From assembly GCA_963676435.2 (NCBI GenBank), contig CAXXOZ010000018.1, positions 310,001 to 374,000 of the forward strand: a stretch of DNA of 64,000 nt, given 5' to 3'. Numbering within the stretch: position 1 is the first letter of the stretch; every line of letters begins with the position of its first letter. Origin of the DNA: CAXXOZ01 sp963676435 (GTDB taxonomy: Bacteria > Bacillota > Clostridia > Lachnospirales > Lachnospiraceae). Under the pieces are notes generated by a model. The model was not told where the DNA came from. It was given only the letters and a program-made list of their open reading frames with translations, and did no database searches. Below are positions 43,849 through 53,293 of the stretch, piece after piece. The position numbers were made by a program, and so were the translations under genes.

Positions 43849-45808
43849 TGTATTGATTTTTGCCGGAACTACAGAAGGAAGAATACTTTCAGAGTATTTA
43901 AGCGATTCAGGTTTAAATATTCATGTTTGCGTTGCAACAGAATATGGTAGCTCCATTCTTCCTAAGGGCGAAAACATTACAGTTTCTTCAGAACGTCTAG
44001 ATATTAAAGAAATGGAAACTCTTATTTTAAGTTTAAATAATCCTATAGTTGTGGATGCAACACATCCCCATGCAGCTATAGTTAGTGAAAATATAAAAGA
44101 AGCCTGTGGCAATAAAAATATGAAACTAATAAGACTTATAAGGGATGAAGTTCATATAAATGAAGAAGATTGTTTATATTTTTCTGATTTAGACAGTGTT
44201 ATAGAGTTTTTAAAACAAAATGAGGGAAAAGTTCTTGCAACTACAGGAAGTAAAGAACTAAAAAAATATACAGATATTAAAGATTATAGAAGTCGTATAT
44301 TTGCAAGGGTTTTATCAACCAAAGAGTCAATTGATGAATGCATAAAGTTAGGTTTTGAAGGCGAAAATCTAATTTGTATGCAGGGGCCTTTTAGTGAAGA
44401 ATTTAATTATGGTCTTTTAACTCAACTTAAATGTAAATATATGGTTACAAAAGAATCGGGAAAAACAGGTGGATTCAGTGAAAAGATAAATGCGGCTAAA
44501 AGGGCTGGAGTTAAATGTCTTGTGATTGGACGACCATTAAAAGAAGAGGGACTAAATCTTAATGAATGTAAAGAATTCTTTAATAAGGAATTTGGTTTAA
44601 AAACAAACAAAAAGATTTCTCTTATTGGTATTGGAATGGGAAACATAGAGACTATGACTCTTGATGGTTTAAATGCTTTAAAAGAAGCAGATGTAATAAT
44701 AGGTGCTAAGAGGATGGTTGAAGCCGCTGGAGAATTTAAAAAGCCTGTTTTTGAAACATATAAAAATGATGAAATAGAAAAATTTATAAATGAAAGCGAT
44801 GAATATAGTAATTTTGCGGTTGTAATGTCAGGAGACATAGGCTTTTGCAGCGGTGCAAAAAAAATCATTGATTCTATGAAAACACATACGATAAAACTTA
44901 TTCCTGGAATATCAACAGTTTCATATTTAAGTTCAAAAGCAGAAACTTCATGGGACGATATGGTGCTTTTAAGTACTCATGGAAAAGATGAGAATGTAAT
45001 ACACCAGGTTAATAATAACGAAAAAGTGTTTTTATTGTTGGGTGGCGAAAAATCAGTGGTTAGTCTTTGTGAAAAACTGATTAAATATGGTATGGAAGAA
45101 GTTGTTCTTTATGTGGGAGAGAATCTTTCATATCCAGAAGAAAAGATTACAAAAGGAACTCCAAAAGAGCTGCTTAATATGGAATTTGGAACACTTTGCG
45201 CAGTTATTATAAAGAATGAAAATTTCACTAATGAAATAGTAACACACGGGCTATCAGATTCATTTTTTATAAGAGATAAAGCTCCAATGACAAAAGAGGA
45301 GATAAGAAGTATTTCCTTATCTAAACTTATGTTAACTAAGGACTCTGTTATATATGATATTGGTGCGGGAACAGGTTCTGTTTCAATTGAGATGGCACTT
45401 AGAGCCTATAAGGGAAAAGTTTATGCCATTGAAAAAAATGAATCTTCCGTAGAGCTTATAAATAAAAATAAAGAAAAGTTTAAAACTGATAATCTTGAAA
45501 CAATTCTTTCCCTTGCACCAGAAGGACTTGAAGATTTACCAACTCCAACACATGCATTTATAGGAGGAAGTTCTGGAAAGATAGCTCAGATAATAGATTT
45601 ATTAATAGCAAAAAATCCTAAAGTAAGAATAGTTATAAATGCACTTACTTTGGAGACTATTTCAGAGATAGTAAATTACCTAAATGAAAACAATATTTCA
45701 AATCCAGACATAGTTCAGGTAAGTGTGTCAAAAAGCAAAAAATTAGGTAGATACAACATGATGGAAGGCACTAATCCGATTTACATAATATCATTCAACG
45801 GATGCTAG
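43841..45808 (+). CDS. cbiJET: Triple fusion: precorrin-6A reductase (CbiJ) - C5/C15-methyltransferase (CbiE) - C12-decarboxylating methyltransferase (CbiT)
   Basis: A 655-residue protein of three enzymes. Residues ~1-250 are CbiJ/CobK (LIFAGTTEGRILSEYL, VVDATHPHAA, ATTGSKELKKY). Residues ~258-455 are CbiE (ISLIGIGMGNIETMTLDGL, VVMSGDIGFCSGAKK). Residues ~465-655 are CbiT (FIRDKAPMTKEEIR, IYDIGAGTGSVSIEMA). It reduces the corrin macrocycle, methylates C5 and C15 and decarboxylates the C12 side chain. CbiE-CbiT fusions (CobL) are common; adding CbiJ is less usual and puts three consecutive steps in one chain. Confidence 0.93.
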   Translation: MNNVLIFAGTTEGRILSEYLSDSGLNIHVCVATEYGSSILPKGENITVSSERLDIKEMETLILSLNNPIVVDATHPHAAIVSENIKEACGNKNMKLIRLIRDEVHINEEDCLYFSDLDSVIEFLKQNEGKVLATTGSKELKKYTDIKDYRSRIFARVLSTKESIDECIKLGFEGENLICMQGPFSEEFNYGLLTQLKCKYMVTKESGKTGGFSEKINAAKRAGVKCLVIGRPLKEEGLNLNECKEFFNKEFGLKTNKKISLIGIGMGNIETMTLDGLNALKEADVIIGAKRMVEAAGEFKKPVFETYKNDEIEKFINESDEYSNFAVVMSGDIGFCSGAKKIIDSMKTHTIKLIPGISTVSYLSSKAETSWDDMVLLSTHGKDENVIHQVNNNEKVFLLLGGEKSVVSLCEKLIKYGMEEVVLYVGENLSYPEEKITKGTPKELLNMEFGTLCAVIIKNENFTNEIVTHGLSDSFFIRDKAPMTKEEIRSISLSKLMLTKDSVIYDIGAGTGSVSIEMALRAYKGKVYAIEKNESSVELINKNKEKFKTDNLETILSLAPEGLEDLPTPTHAFIGGSSGKIAQIIDLLIAKNPKVRIVINALTLETISEIVNYLNENNISNPDIVQVSVSKSKKLGRYNMMEGTNPIYIISFNGC

Positions 45809-45821
45809 GAGGAATACATTG

Positions 45822-47180
45822 ATGCTGCCAAGAATAATGATAAGTGGAACAAACTCGGGGAGCGGAAAAACATTTATAACATGTGGACTTTTAAGAGCTT
45901 TAAGTTTAAGAAAATTAAAAGTTTCAGCGTTTAAATGCGGACCTGATTATATAGACCCTATGTTTCATACAAAAATAATCGGTGTGAAATCAAAAAATAT
46001 AGATACTTTTTTTACGGATTCTGATATGACAAAATATTTGTTTGCTCATAGTGCAGAGGGTTCTGATATATCTGTAATAGAAGGTGTAATGGGATTTTAT
46101 GATGGAATGCAGATAGCTTCATATGAAGGTTCATCATATGCAATTTCTAATACTATAGAGGCACCAGTAGTTCTGGTTCTTGACTGTAAAGGCAGAAGTC
46201 TTTCTATAGTTCCTGAAATAGAGGGATTTTTAAACTTTGTTGATAACAGTAATATAAAAGGTGTTATTCTTAACAGGATTACAAAAAGTACCTTTGAAGG
46301 TTTAAAAGATTTAATTGAAAAGAGAACAGGAGTCAAAGTTTTAGGCTATGTTCCAAAGTCGCCAGATCTTGTTATAGAAAGCAGACATTTAGGTCTTATA
46401 ACTCCTGAAGAGGTGGAAAACCTGGATGAAAAAATAACAAAATTTGCAAAGGTTTTAGAAGAGACAATTGATATAGATGAAATTATAAAGCTGGCTGGAG
46501 AGGTAGGCGAACTTGAATACAATGAACCTGAAATACCCAAAATAAATGAACTGGTAAATGTTGCAGTAGCAAAGGATGAAGCTTTTTGTTTTTACTACGA
46601 AGATAACTTAAAATTAATGGAAAAAATGGGCGCAAACTTAATAGAGTTTTCCCCAATTAAAGATAAAGAAGTTCCGGAAAATGCAGACTGTATATTACTT
46701 GGTGGAGGGTATCCGGAAATTTATGCAGATAAACTTAGTAACAATAAATCAATGCTTGAAAGTATTAAAAATGTTGTAGAAAAAGGTAAGCCATGTCTAG
46801 CAGAATGCGGTGGATTCATGTATCTTCATGACAAAATGGAGGGTATGAATGGTCAGGTTTATGATATGGCAGGAGTCATTAAAGGCAGCATTTATAAGAC
46901 AGATAAATTAAACAGATTTGGATATATAAATATAAAATCTAATACCACGCAGGTATTTGGAGACGAAGGCGAAACTATAAAAGGACACGAATTTCATTAT
47001 TTTGACAGTACAAACTGTGGTGAATCCTTTACAGCTACAAAGCCTTCAGGTAAGAAAAGCTGGAATTGCATACATGGTAGTGAAAACTTAGCGGCAGGGT
47101 TTCCTCATCTATATTACTACTCAAATATCAACTTTCCATATAATTTCTTAAAAAATGCTCTCGATAGGAAAGGCAGGTAA
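45822..47180 (+). CDS. cbiA: Cobyrinate a,c-diamide synthase
   Basis: A 452-residue amidotransferase with the P-loop-like ISGTNSGSGKTFITCGLL, FKCGPDYIDPMFH and the glutaminase nucleophile in CLAECGGFMYL. It amidates side chains a and c using glutamine and ATP. The start may be ATG 45822 or TTG 45819; both follow AGGAGG (45807-45812), and the ATG has the better spacing. Confidence 0.94.
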   Translation: MLPRIMISGTNSGSGKTFITCGLLRALSLRKLKVSAFKCGPDYIDPMFHTKIIGVKSKNIDTFFTDSDMTKYLFAHSAEGSDISVIEGVMGFYDGMQIASYEGSSYAISNTIEAPVVLVLDCKGRSLSIVPEIEGFLNFVDNSNIKGVILNRITKSTFEGLKDLIEKRTGVKVLGYVPKSPDLVIESRHLGLITPEEVENLDEKITKFAKVLEETIDIDEIIKLAGEVGELEYNEPEIPKINELVNVAVAKDEAFCFYYEDNLKLMEKMGANLIEFSPIKDKEVPENADCILLGGGYPEIYADKLSNNKSMLESIKNVVEKGKPCLAECGGFMYLHDKMEGMNGQVYDMAGVIKGSIYKTDKLNRFGYINIKSNTTQVFGDEGETIKGHEFHYFDSTNCGESFTATKPSGKKSWNCIHGSENLAAGFPHLYYYSNINFPYNFLKNALDRKGR

Positions 47181-47183
47181 ATT

Positions 47184-48692
47184 ATGGCAAAATCAATAAT
47201 GATTCAGGGAACAATGTCCAATGCAGGGAAGAGTCTTTTAACAGGGGGACTTTGCAGAATATTTAAACAGGACGGATACAAAACAGTACCTTTTAAATCC
47301 CAGAATATGGCACTGAATTCTTTTATAACTGAAGATGGTCTTGAAATGGGCAGAGCGCAGGTAATGCAGGCAGAGGCAGCAGGAGTAAAACCATCTGTTT
47401 TGATGAATCCAATACTTTTAAAACCAACTAATGACATTGGTTCACAGGTTATTGTAAATGGGGAAGTTATTGGTAACATGAGTGCAAGAGAATACTTTGC
47501 TTATAAAAAGGAACTTATACCAAAAGTCATGGAAGCATATAACACGCTTGATAAAGAAAATGACATAATTGTAATTGAAGGAGCAGGTTCTCCTGCTGAA
47601 ATTAATTTAAAAGCTGAAGACATTGTTAACATGGGAATGGCGAAAAAAGCAAAAGCTCCAGTTTTACTAGTTGGAGATATAGATAGAGGAGGAGTGTTTG
47701 CTCAAATTTATGGAACTATAAAACTTTTAGAACGAGAAGAACGAAAAATGATTAAAGGTTTTATTGTTAATAAATTTAGAGGTGATAAGACAATCTTAGA
47801 TCCTGGGGTAGCACTCCTAGAAAAAAAAGCTAGAAAAAAATGTATAGGTGTTACACCATACTTATATGTAGATATAGAAGATGAAGATTCTTTATCAGAA
47901 AGAATCAGTTCTGATACAAAAGAAGGGCTTATAGATATAGCAATTATTAGACTGCCAAGACTTTCAAACTTTACGGATTTTTATGTTTTAGAAAGTATAA
48001 GTGGTGTATCAGTAAGATACGTTCACAATGCTAATGAGCTTAAAAATCCTGACATGATAATAATACCGGGAACAAAAAATACTATGAAAGACTTACTTTG
48101 GATGAGACAAAACGGACTTGAAGCCGCTGTTTTAAAAGAAGCAGGCAAAGGGAAAGTTATATTTGGAATCTGCGGAGGTTTTCAGGCGCTTGGAGAAACA
48201 ATCAGTGACCCAGATGGTGTTGAAGAAGGCGGAGACTTAAAAGGAATGGGTCTGCTACCAATAAGAACTGTGTTTAAAGGGGCAAAGATTAGAACAAGAG
48301 TTAATGGAACATTTAACAAGGTTGAAGGAATATTAAAAGACTTATCAGGATTGAACCTAGAAGGATATGAAATACATATGGGAGTCAGCAGCTTTGGTGA
48401 TGACTGTAAATTCTTTTCTGAATTAACTGACAGTGTTTCAGGGGAACAAAAACCTGATGGAACTTACATGGATAATGTATATGGCTCTTATATTCATGGA
48501 ATATTTGACAATGAAGAAGTTTCAAGAGCAGTTGTTTTATCTCTTGCAAAGCATAAAGGTCTAGATACTGAAGAGTTTTCAACTGTTGATTATAAAGCTT
48601 ATAAAGAAAAACAATATGATTTACTTGCAGATGGATTAAGGGAACACCTTGATATGGAAAAAATATATGAAATACTGGAAAGAGGTATCTAA
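47184..48692 (+). CDS. cbiP: Cobyric acid synthase
   Basis: A 502-residue CbiP/CobQ. Motifs are MIQGTMSNAGKSLLTGGLCRIF, FKSQNMALNS, VGDIDRGGVFAQ and the glutaminase FGICGGFQALGE. It amidates side chains b, d, e and g. The stop codon is immediately followed by the cbiC start. Confidence 0.95.
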   Translation: MAKSIMIQGTMSNAGKSLLTGGLCRIFKQDGYKTVPFKSQNMALNSFITEDGLEMGRAQVMQAEAAGVKPSVLMNPILLKPTNDIGSQVIVNGEVIGNMSAREYFAYKKELIPKVMEAYNTLDKENDIIVIEGAGSPAEINLKAEDIVNMGMAKKAKAPVLLVGDIDRGGVFAQIYGTIKLLEREERKMIKGFIVNKFRGDKTILDPGVALLEKKARKKCIGVTPYLYVDIEDEDSLSERISSDTKEGLIDIAIIRLPRLSNFTDFYVLESISGVSVRYVHNANELKNPDMIIIPGTKNTMKDLLWMRQNGLEAAVLKEAGKGKVIFGICGGFQALGETISDPDGVEEGGDLKGMGLLPIRTVFKGAKIRTRVNGTFNKVEGILKDLSGLNLEGYEIHMGVSSFGDDCKFFSELTDSVSGEQKPDGTYMDNVYGSYIHGIFDNEEVSRAVVLSLAKHKGLDTEEFSTVDYKAYKEKQYDLLADGLREHLDMEKIYEILERGI

Positions 48693-49319
48693 ATGAAAGA
48701 GATATTAAATATATTACCGGAAGAAATCGAAAAAAGAAGTTTTGAAATGATCACTGAAGAATTAGGTGATAAAGTTTTAGATAAAGATAAAGAAAAAATA
48801 ATAAAAAGAGTTATACATACATCAGCAGATTTTGAATATGCTGAAACACTTGCATTTTCTGACGATGTTGTTGAAAAGGCTTTAGAAGCTATTAAAAATG
48901 GTGCAAGTATCGTTACTGACACACAGATGGCTAAAGCTGGAATAAACAAAAAGAAGCTTGCCAAATATGGTGGTGAAGTTTATAACTTTATCTCAGACGA
49001 AGATATAGCAAAGATTGCAAAAGAAAACGGAACAACAAGATCTGAAGCATGCATGGATAAAGCTGCATCAATGGGTAAAGATTTTATCTTTGCAATTGGT
49101 AATGCTCCAACAGCCCTAATAAGATTAAGTAAATTAATAGAAGAAGGCAAAATTGCTCCAAAACTGATAATCGGTGTACCGGTTGGTTTTGTAAATGTAG
49201 AGGCGTCAAAAGAGCTTATTATGGAAAGAGATGTTCCATATATAGTTGCAAAAGGTAGAAAAGGTGGAAGCAATGTAGCTGCAGCAATTTGTAACGCTTT
49301 AATATATATGCTTGACTAG
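48693..49319 (+). CDS. cbiC: Cobalt-precorrin-8 methylmutase
   Basis: A 208-residue enzyme with RVIHTSADFEYAETLAFS, containing the catalytic His, and IGVPVGFVNVEASKE. It moves the methyl group from C11 to C12, giving cobyrinic acid. It abuts cbiP without a gap, so translation must be coupled. Confidence 0.95.
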   Translation: MKEILNILPEEIEKRSFEMITEELGDKVLDKDKEKIIKRVIHTSADFEYAETLAFSDDVVEKALEAIKNGASIVTDTQMAKAGINKKKLAKYGGEVYNFISDEDIAKIAKENGTTRSEACMDKAASMGKDFIFAIGNAPTALIRLSKLIEEGKIAPKLIIGVPVGFVNVEASKELIMERDVPYIVAKGRKGGSNVAAAICNALIYMLD

Positions 49320-49337
49320 TTTAGAAAGGTACAAATT

Positions 49338-50324
49338 ATGTGGTTTTTAGAATATATGCTTTATTCAACAATAGCCTTGGTGGCAGGATTTATTTTGGAT
49401 ATAATACTTGGAGATCCAGTTTATTTCTGGCATCCTATAAGACTTATAGGTCATCTAATTTCATTATTCGAAAAGATGCTTAGAAAAATATTTCCAAAGA
49501 CAAAAAAAGGAGAAATCACAGGTGGTTTATTTCTTGTGATTTTTGTAGTTCTGGTTTCTGTAATTGTACCGGGTGCAATATTATTTTTTGCATATAAAGC
49601 ACATTTTATAGCAGGAATAGTAATAGAAACAATCTTTTGTTATCAGATACTTTCTCTTAAAGGTCTAAAAAAGGAAAGTATGAAAGTATATAAAGAACTT
49701 GAAAAGGATGATTTAGAATCAGGCAGAAGGGCTCTATCAATGATAGTGGGAAGAGATACTGAAAATCTTACAAAAGAAGAAGTTGCAAAGGCAGCAGTTG
49801 AAACTGTCGCAGAAAATTCTTCGGATGGAATTATTGCTCCAATATTTTATATGGCAATTGGTGGAGCAGTGATAGGATTCTTTTATAAAGCAATAAATAC
49901 AATGGATTCAATGGTGGGTTATAAAAACGATAAATATATTAATTTTGGGAAAGTTGCAGCAAAATTGGACGATGTTTTTAACTATATTCCTGCAAGGTTG
50001 TCGGCAGTGTTTATGATTATTGGAACTGCAATTTGTAGATACGACTTTAAGAATGCCATTAAAATATACATAAGAGATAAAAGGAATCATGCCAGTCCAA
50101 ATTCAGCCCATACAGAGGCAGTTACAGCAGGAGCACTTGATATACAGCTGGCAGGAGATGCCTGCTACTTTGGAAAAGTATATAAGAAAAAATTCATTGG
50201 CGATAATATAAGAAATATTGAAATATATGATATAAAAAGAGCAAATATACTTTTATATGCGACAGCTGTTTTTGGAACTGTGGTAATGGCAGGAATAAAA
50301 TATCTGATAATATTTATGATTTAA
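49338..50324 (+). CDS. cbiB: Adenosylcobinamide-phosphate synthase
   Basis: A 328-residue membrane protein with several hydrophobic helices and the CbiB motifs GDPVYFWHPIRLIG, VGRDTENLTKEEVAKAAVETVAEN and NTMDSMVGYKNDKY. It attaches the aminopropanol(-phosphate) arm to cobyric acid. RBS AAAGG. It works with the following CobD product. Confidence 0.95.
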   Translation: MWFLEYMLYSTIALVAGFILDIILGDPVYFWHPIRLIGHLISLFEKMLRKIFPKTKKGEITGGLFLVIFVVLVSVIVPGAILFFAYKAHFIAGIVIETIFCYQILSLKGLKKESMKVYKELEKDDLESGRRALSMIVGRDTENLTKEEVAKAAVETVAENSSDGIIAPIFYMAIGGAVIGFFYKAINTMDSMVGYKNDKYINFGKVAAKLDDVFNYIPARLSAVFMIIGTAICRYDFKNAIKIYIRDKRNHASPNSAHTEAVTAGALDIQLAGDACYFGKVYKKKFIGDNIRNIEIYDIKRANILLYATAVFGTVVMAGIKYLIIFMI

Positions 50325-50337
50325 TGAGAGGAACATT

Positions 50338-51378
50338 ATGCATAAACACGGCGGAGATATATACACACATAAAGATGTAATTGATTTTTCTACAAATATA
50401 AACTTACTAGGAATGCCAGAAGGTGTTATAAAAGGTGCTAATGAAGGAGTTCTTTTATCAGAAAATTATCCTGATCCAGAGTGCCAGGAACTTAAAGAAA
50501 AACTTGCTAAGCATGAAGCAGTAAGTAAGGATAACTTAATATGTGGTAATGGAGCAGCAGATCTTATATTCTCATTGGTGTTTTCGAGAAAGCCTAAAAA
50601 GGCTCTTTTACTTGCGCCTACTTTTTATGAATATGAAAAAGCCCTTAGGGCTTCGGGAAGTGAAATAGAATATTATTATTTAGATGAAGAAAACGGGTTC
50701 ATGCTTGATGAAAAATTTCTTGAAGCATTAAATGAAAATATAGATATACTTTTTTTGTGTAATCCTAATAATCCAACAGGAGAATTGATTAAAAAAGAAT
50801 TTATAGGGAAGATACTTGCAAAATGTGAGAAAAACAATATCTTTTTAGTAATAGATGAATGTTTTATGTGCTTTGTGGATGAAGGAAAAAACTATTCAGC
50901 AAAGGAATTTGTAAACAATTCAGACAATTTATTTATACTAAAAGCATTTACAAAGATATATGCTATGCCAGGACTAAGACTTGGTTATGGTATATGCTCG
51001 AACAAAGAAGTGCTAGATTCTATGTGTGAAGTTTCACAAGCATGGAGTATTTCAATACCAGCTCAAAGGGCAGGAATCTATGCTCTGGACGAAAAAGAGT
51101 ATGTGAAAGAATCCCTAGAGATTTTAAGTCAGGAAAAGCAGTATCTTAAAGATGAAATGGGAAAAAGAGGATTCAAGCTATACGGTTCTAATGCAAATTA
51201 CATATTTTTTAGAGTTCCTGAAAGCAAAAAAATCACAGACTTTTTTGAAGAATGTCTTGTTAAAGGATTTTTAATCAGAGACTGCTCCAACTATGAAGGT
51301 CTTGAAAAAGGGTATTACCGTATAGCAGTAAAAAAACATAAAGAAAATGAATTGTTTATGAAAAACATAAGTTTGTAA
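50338..51378 (+). CDS. cobD: L-threonine-O-3-phosphate decarboxylase (class I/II aminotransferase fold)
   Basis: A 346-residue PLP enzyme starting MHKHGGDIYTH, the CobD pattern, with NPNNPTGELI, VIDECFMCF and the PLP-lysine motif FTKIYAMPGLRLGYG. It makes (R)-1-aminopropan-2-ol phosphate for the CbiB step. It is the last gene of the riboswitch operon. The lower-ligand genes (cobU, cobS, cobT), cobalt chelatase and cobalt transporter are not in this window. Confidence 0.9.
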   Translation: MHKHGGDIYTHKDVIDFSTNINLLGMPEGVIKGANEGVLLSENYPDPECQELKEKLAKHEAVSKDNLICGNGAADLIFSLVFSRKPKKALLLAPTFYEYEKALRASGSEIEYYYLDEENGFMLDEKFLEALNENIDILFLCNPNNPTGELIKKEFIGKILAKCEKNNIFLVIDECFMCFVDEGKNYSAKEFVNNSDNLFILKAFTKIYAMPGLRLGYGICSNKEVLDSMCEVSQAWSISIPAQRAGIYALDEKEYVKESLEILSQEKQYLKDEMGKRGFKLYGSNANYIFFRVPESKKITDFFEECLVKGFLIRDCSNYEGLEKGYYRIAVKKHKENELFMKNISL

Positions 51379-51425
51379 TTTAAATATCCATGGTTTATAA
51401 TCTTTTTAAAAGGAGAGGATAAGCT

Positions 51426-52205
51426 ATGGATAAATTTTTATACTTTTCAGGAACAGGAAATTCTAAATATATAAGTGAGAAATTTGCTAGGGTAATGAAA
51501 GAAAATTACAATCAGAAATTTGAGGTACACTCCATTGAAGAAAAGCTGGATTTTGGTAAATTGATCTCGGATAGTGGAATCATTGGTTTTTGCTATCCGA
51601 TTTATGGTTCAAGTATACCAAAGATTATGAGAGAATTTATCATTAGGTATAGAGAAAATTTAAATGGTAAAAAAATTATAATATTTTGCACTCAACTTTT
51701 ATTTTCTGGTGATGGTTCAAGAAGTTTTACTGACTTAATTAAGAATATTGATGTCGAAATATTATTGGCTGAGCATTTTAATATGCCAAATAATGTCTGC
51801 AATTTTTCACTTTTAAAAATAAAAAATGGTGAAGAAAATTATAAGAAAATTAATAAAGCTAATAAAAGGCTTTATAAGGCTTGCTACAATCTTTATTCAG
51901 GTAAGAAAAAATTAAGAGGGTTTAATGCATTTTCACACTTTCTTGGTTTATTTCAAAGACCAGGTTTTCTAAAAATGGAAAACGATATGAGAAATAAAAT
52001 AAATATAGATGAAAATAAGTGTATTTTATGTGGTCTTTGCGTAAGAGAATGTCCTACAATAAACCTTTATATGGATGATGGGAAGATAGGGTATAAGGAT
52101 TTATGTACTCTTTGTTATAGATGTGTGAATCATTGCCCTGAAAAAGCTATAACTGTTTGGTTAAGTAGGGGAGTTGTGAAGCAGTATAAGGGGCCGGTGA
52201 TATAA
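51426..52205 (+). CDS. EFR1-type flavodoxin/bi-cluster ferredoxin protein
   Basis: A 259-residue protein. Residues ~1-170 form a flavodoxin-like domain (FLYFSGTGNSKYISEKFA, GFCYPIYGSSIPKIM). Residues ~195-250 hold two [4Fe-4S] motifs (CILCGLCVRECP, CTLCYRCVNHCP). Such EFR1 proteins are electron carriers, perhaps supplying low-potential electrons. AAGGAGAGG precedes the ATG. It is 48 bases after cobD and could be read through from the cobalamin operon or have its own promoter. A link to corrinoid reduction is speculative. Confidence 0.85.
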   Translation: MDKFLYFSGTGNSKYISEKFARVMKENYNQKFEVHSIEEKLDFGKLISDSGIIGFCYPIYGSSIPKIMREFIIRYRENLNGKKIIIFCTQLLFSGDGSRSFTDLIKNIDVEILLAEHFNMPNNVCNFSLLKIKNGEENYKKINKANKRLYKACYNLYSGKKKLRGFNAFSHFLGLFQRPGFLKMENDMRNKINIDENKCILCGLCVRECPTINLYMDDGKIGYKDLCTLCYRCVNHCPEKAITVWLSRGVVKQYKGPVI

Positions 52206-52220
52206 AATAAAAAATATTAA

Positions 52221-52258
52221 AATAAAGACTATAACAAAAAAGAGTTACAGTCTTTATT
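52221..52258. terminator. Bidirectional terminator between convergent genes
   Basis: aataaagact (52221-52230) pairs with agtctttatt (52249-52258), extended by taac/gtta after one mismatch. It separates the flavodoxin gene from the convergent His-rich gene. Confidence 0.65.
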
Positions 52259-52268
52259 TATTAATTAA

Positions 52269-52664
52269 CTACAATGATAAAACAAAATCTTTTAATTTAT
52301 TCATCAAATTATCCTCAGGAATATTATAAACTATTAAAACTATAGAAAAATCAACCTTTTCTAAATCATAAGTTTTAAATGTTGTTTCTGCTCCTGTGCA
52401 GGAAAATGAAATTCCATGATTTGTCTCGTGAATAAAACCTTTTAGGTGACCTACTAAACCTCCTTCAGATTCTATGTATTCAGAAATTTCGTTAAGGAAC
52501 AGTTCTAACTTCTGGCAAAAATCATTAATATTAATACCTGCACTTTGTGTTGTAGAAATAATCAAGGCATCCTCGTGATGTTGAAGTTTAATTTCAGGAC
52601 CTTGGTCATGTTCATGAGAATGGTGCTCATGAGTATGGCAATGTTCATCGTTTTTGGTATTCAC
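52269..52664 (-). CDS. His-rich protein; candidate detached C-terminal half of a CobW metallochaperone
   Basis: A 131-residue protein. Its first ~25 residues include a metal-binding stretch (EHCHTHEHHSHEHDQ), followed by an alpha/beta domain of ~100 residues. It starts with GTG directly after the TAA of the CobW-type gene and in the same frame, with AAGGAGG eight bases upstream, so initiation is well supported. In ordinary COG0523/CobW proteins a His-rich linker followed by a CobW_C domain comes after the GTPase domain, the same order as these two genes. I infer a split CobW that binds zinc or cobalt. Fold similarity to CobW_C is not proven. Confidence 0.55.
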   Translation of the reverse strand: MNTKNDEHCHTHEHHSHEHDQGPEIKLQHHEDALIISTTQSAGININDFCQKLELFLNEISEYIESEGGLVGHLKGFIHETNHGISFSCTGAETTFKTYDLEKVDFSIVLIVYNIPEDNLMNKLKDFVLSL

Positions 52665-53279
52665 TTAGATAACCTCCTTCATCCTGCTAAATAAATCATC
52701 AAAGAACTCTTTAGGAATTTCATCTTTTGCAGAAATTTTAATTAATGAGGTATTGTTATTAGTTATAGAAAGAATATTTTTTTCCACCTTAGTTAATTCC
52801 TCTTTATCAAGCATATCTACCTTATTTAACAAAATACAGTTAGCTGCCTCTAATTGGCTTATTGCTATATTTTCAATTGCTTTAATTAGTTTAAACCAGC
52901 GTTTACTATCAATTAAAGTGAGTGCAAAGGCTTTTTTTTCTAATTCATTTAAAATTCTTCTTTTTATTCCTGAAGGATCAGCCACGCCTGTAGCTTCTAT
53001 AATCAGCCAATCTGGTTTTTCCTGTTCCTCGATTTTTTTAATGCCGGAAATTAGTTCAGATGCTAGTGAACAACATACACATCCTGCGAAAATAGTTTCG
53101 ACAGTTAGTTCATTCCCGCCTATTAATTGGTTATCAACACCTATACTTCCGATTTCATTTTCTATTATTGCGACTTTGTTATTTCTACTGTCTTTATGAT
53201 TTACTAGGAATTTTGCAAGCTGAAGTAAAAAAGTTGTTTTACCTGCGCCTAAAAATCCTCCTAAAATAATTATGTTCAA
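52665..53279 (-). CDS. Short CobW/G3E-family GTPase
   Basis: A 204-residue P-loop GTPase with LGGFLGAGKTT (residues 6-16), the metal-binding GCVCC (Cys67, Cys69, Cys70) that defines CobW/COG0523 proteins, the IIEATGVADPSGI switch and LLNKVD. It stops after the GTPase domain; the His-rich/CobW_C half is missing and may be supplied by the next gene. The start is TTG, with an AGAGGTG site overlapping the stop region of the URO-D gene, so the three genes form a coupled operon. A likely role is metal delivery, perhaps zinc to the methyltransferase. Confidence 0.85.
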   Translation of the reverse strand: MNIIILGGFLGAGKTTFLLQLAKFLVNHKDSRNNKVAIIENEIGSIGVDNQLIGGNELTVETIFAGCVCCSLASELISGIKKIEEQEKPDWLIIEATGVADPSGIKRRILNELEKKAFALTLIDSKRWFKLIKAIENIAISQLEAANCILLNKVDMLDKEELTKVEKNILSITNNNTSLIKISAKDEIPKEFFDDLFSRMKEVI

Positions 53280-53293
53280 AAGTGATTCACCTC

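Noticed and set aside
52662..52667. In-frame TAA between the CobW-type GTPase and the His-rich protein read as a nonsense mutation or stop-codon readthrough
   Set aside because: A strong AAGGAGG lies eight bases before a GTG that immediately follows the stop, which is what a genuine second gene needs. Readthrough would need extra evidence.
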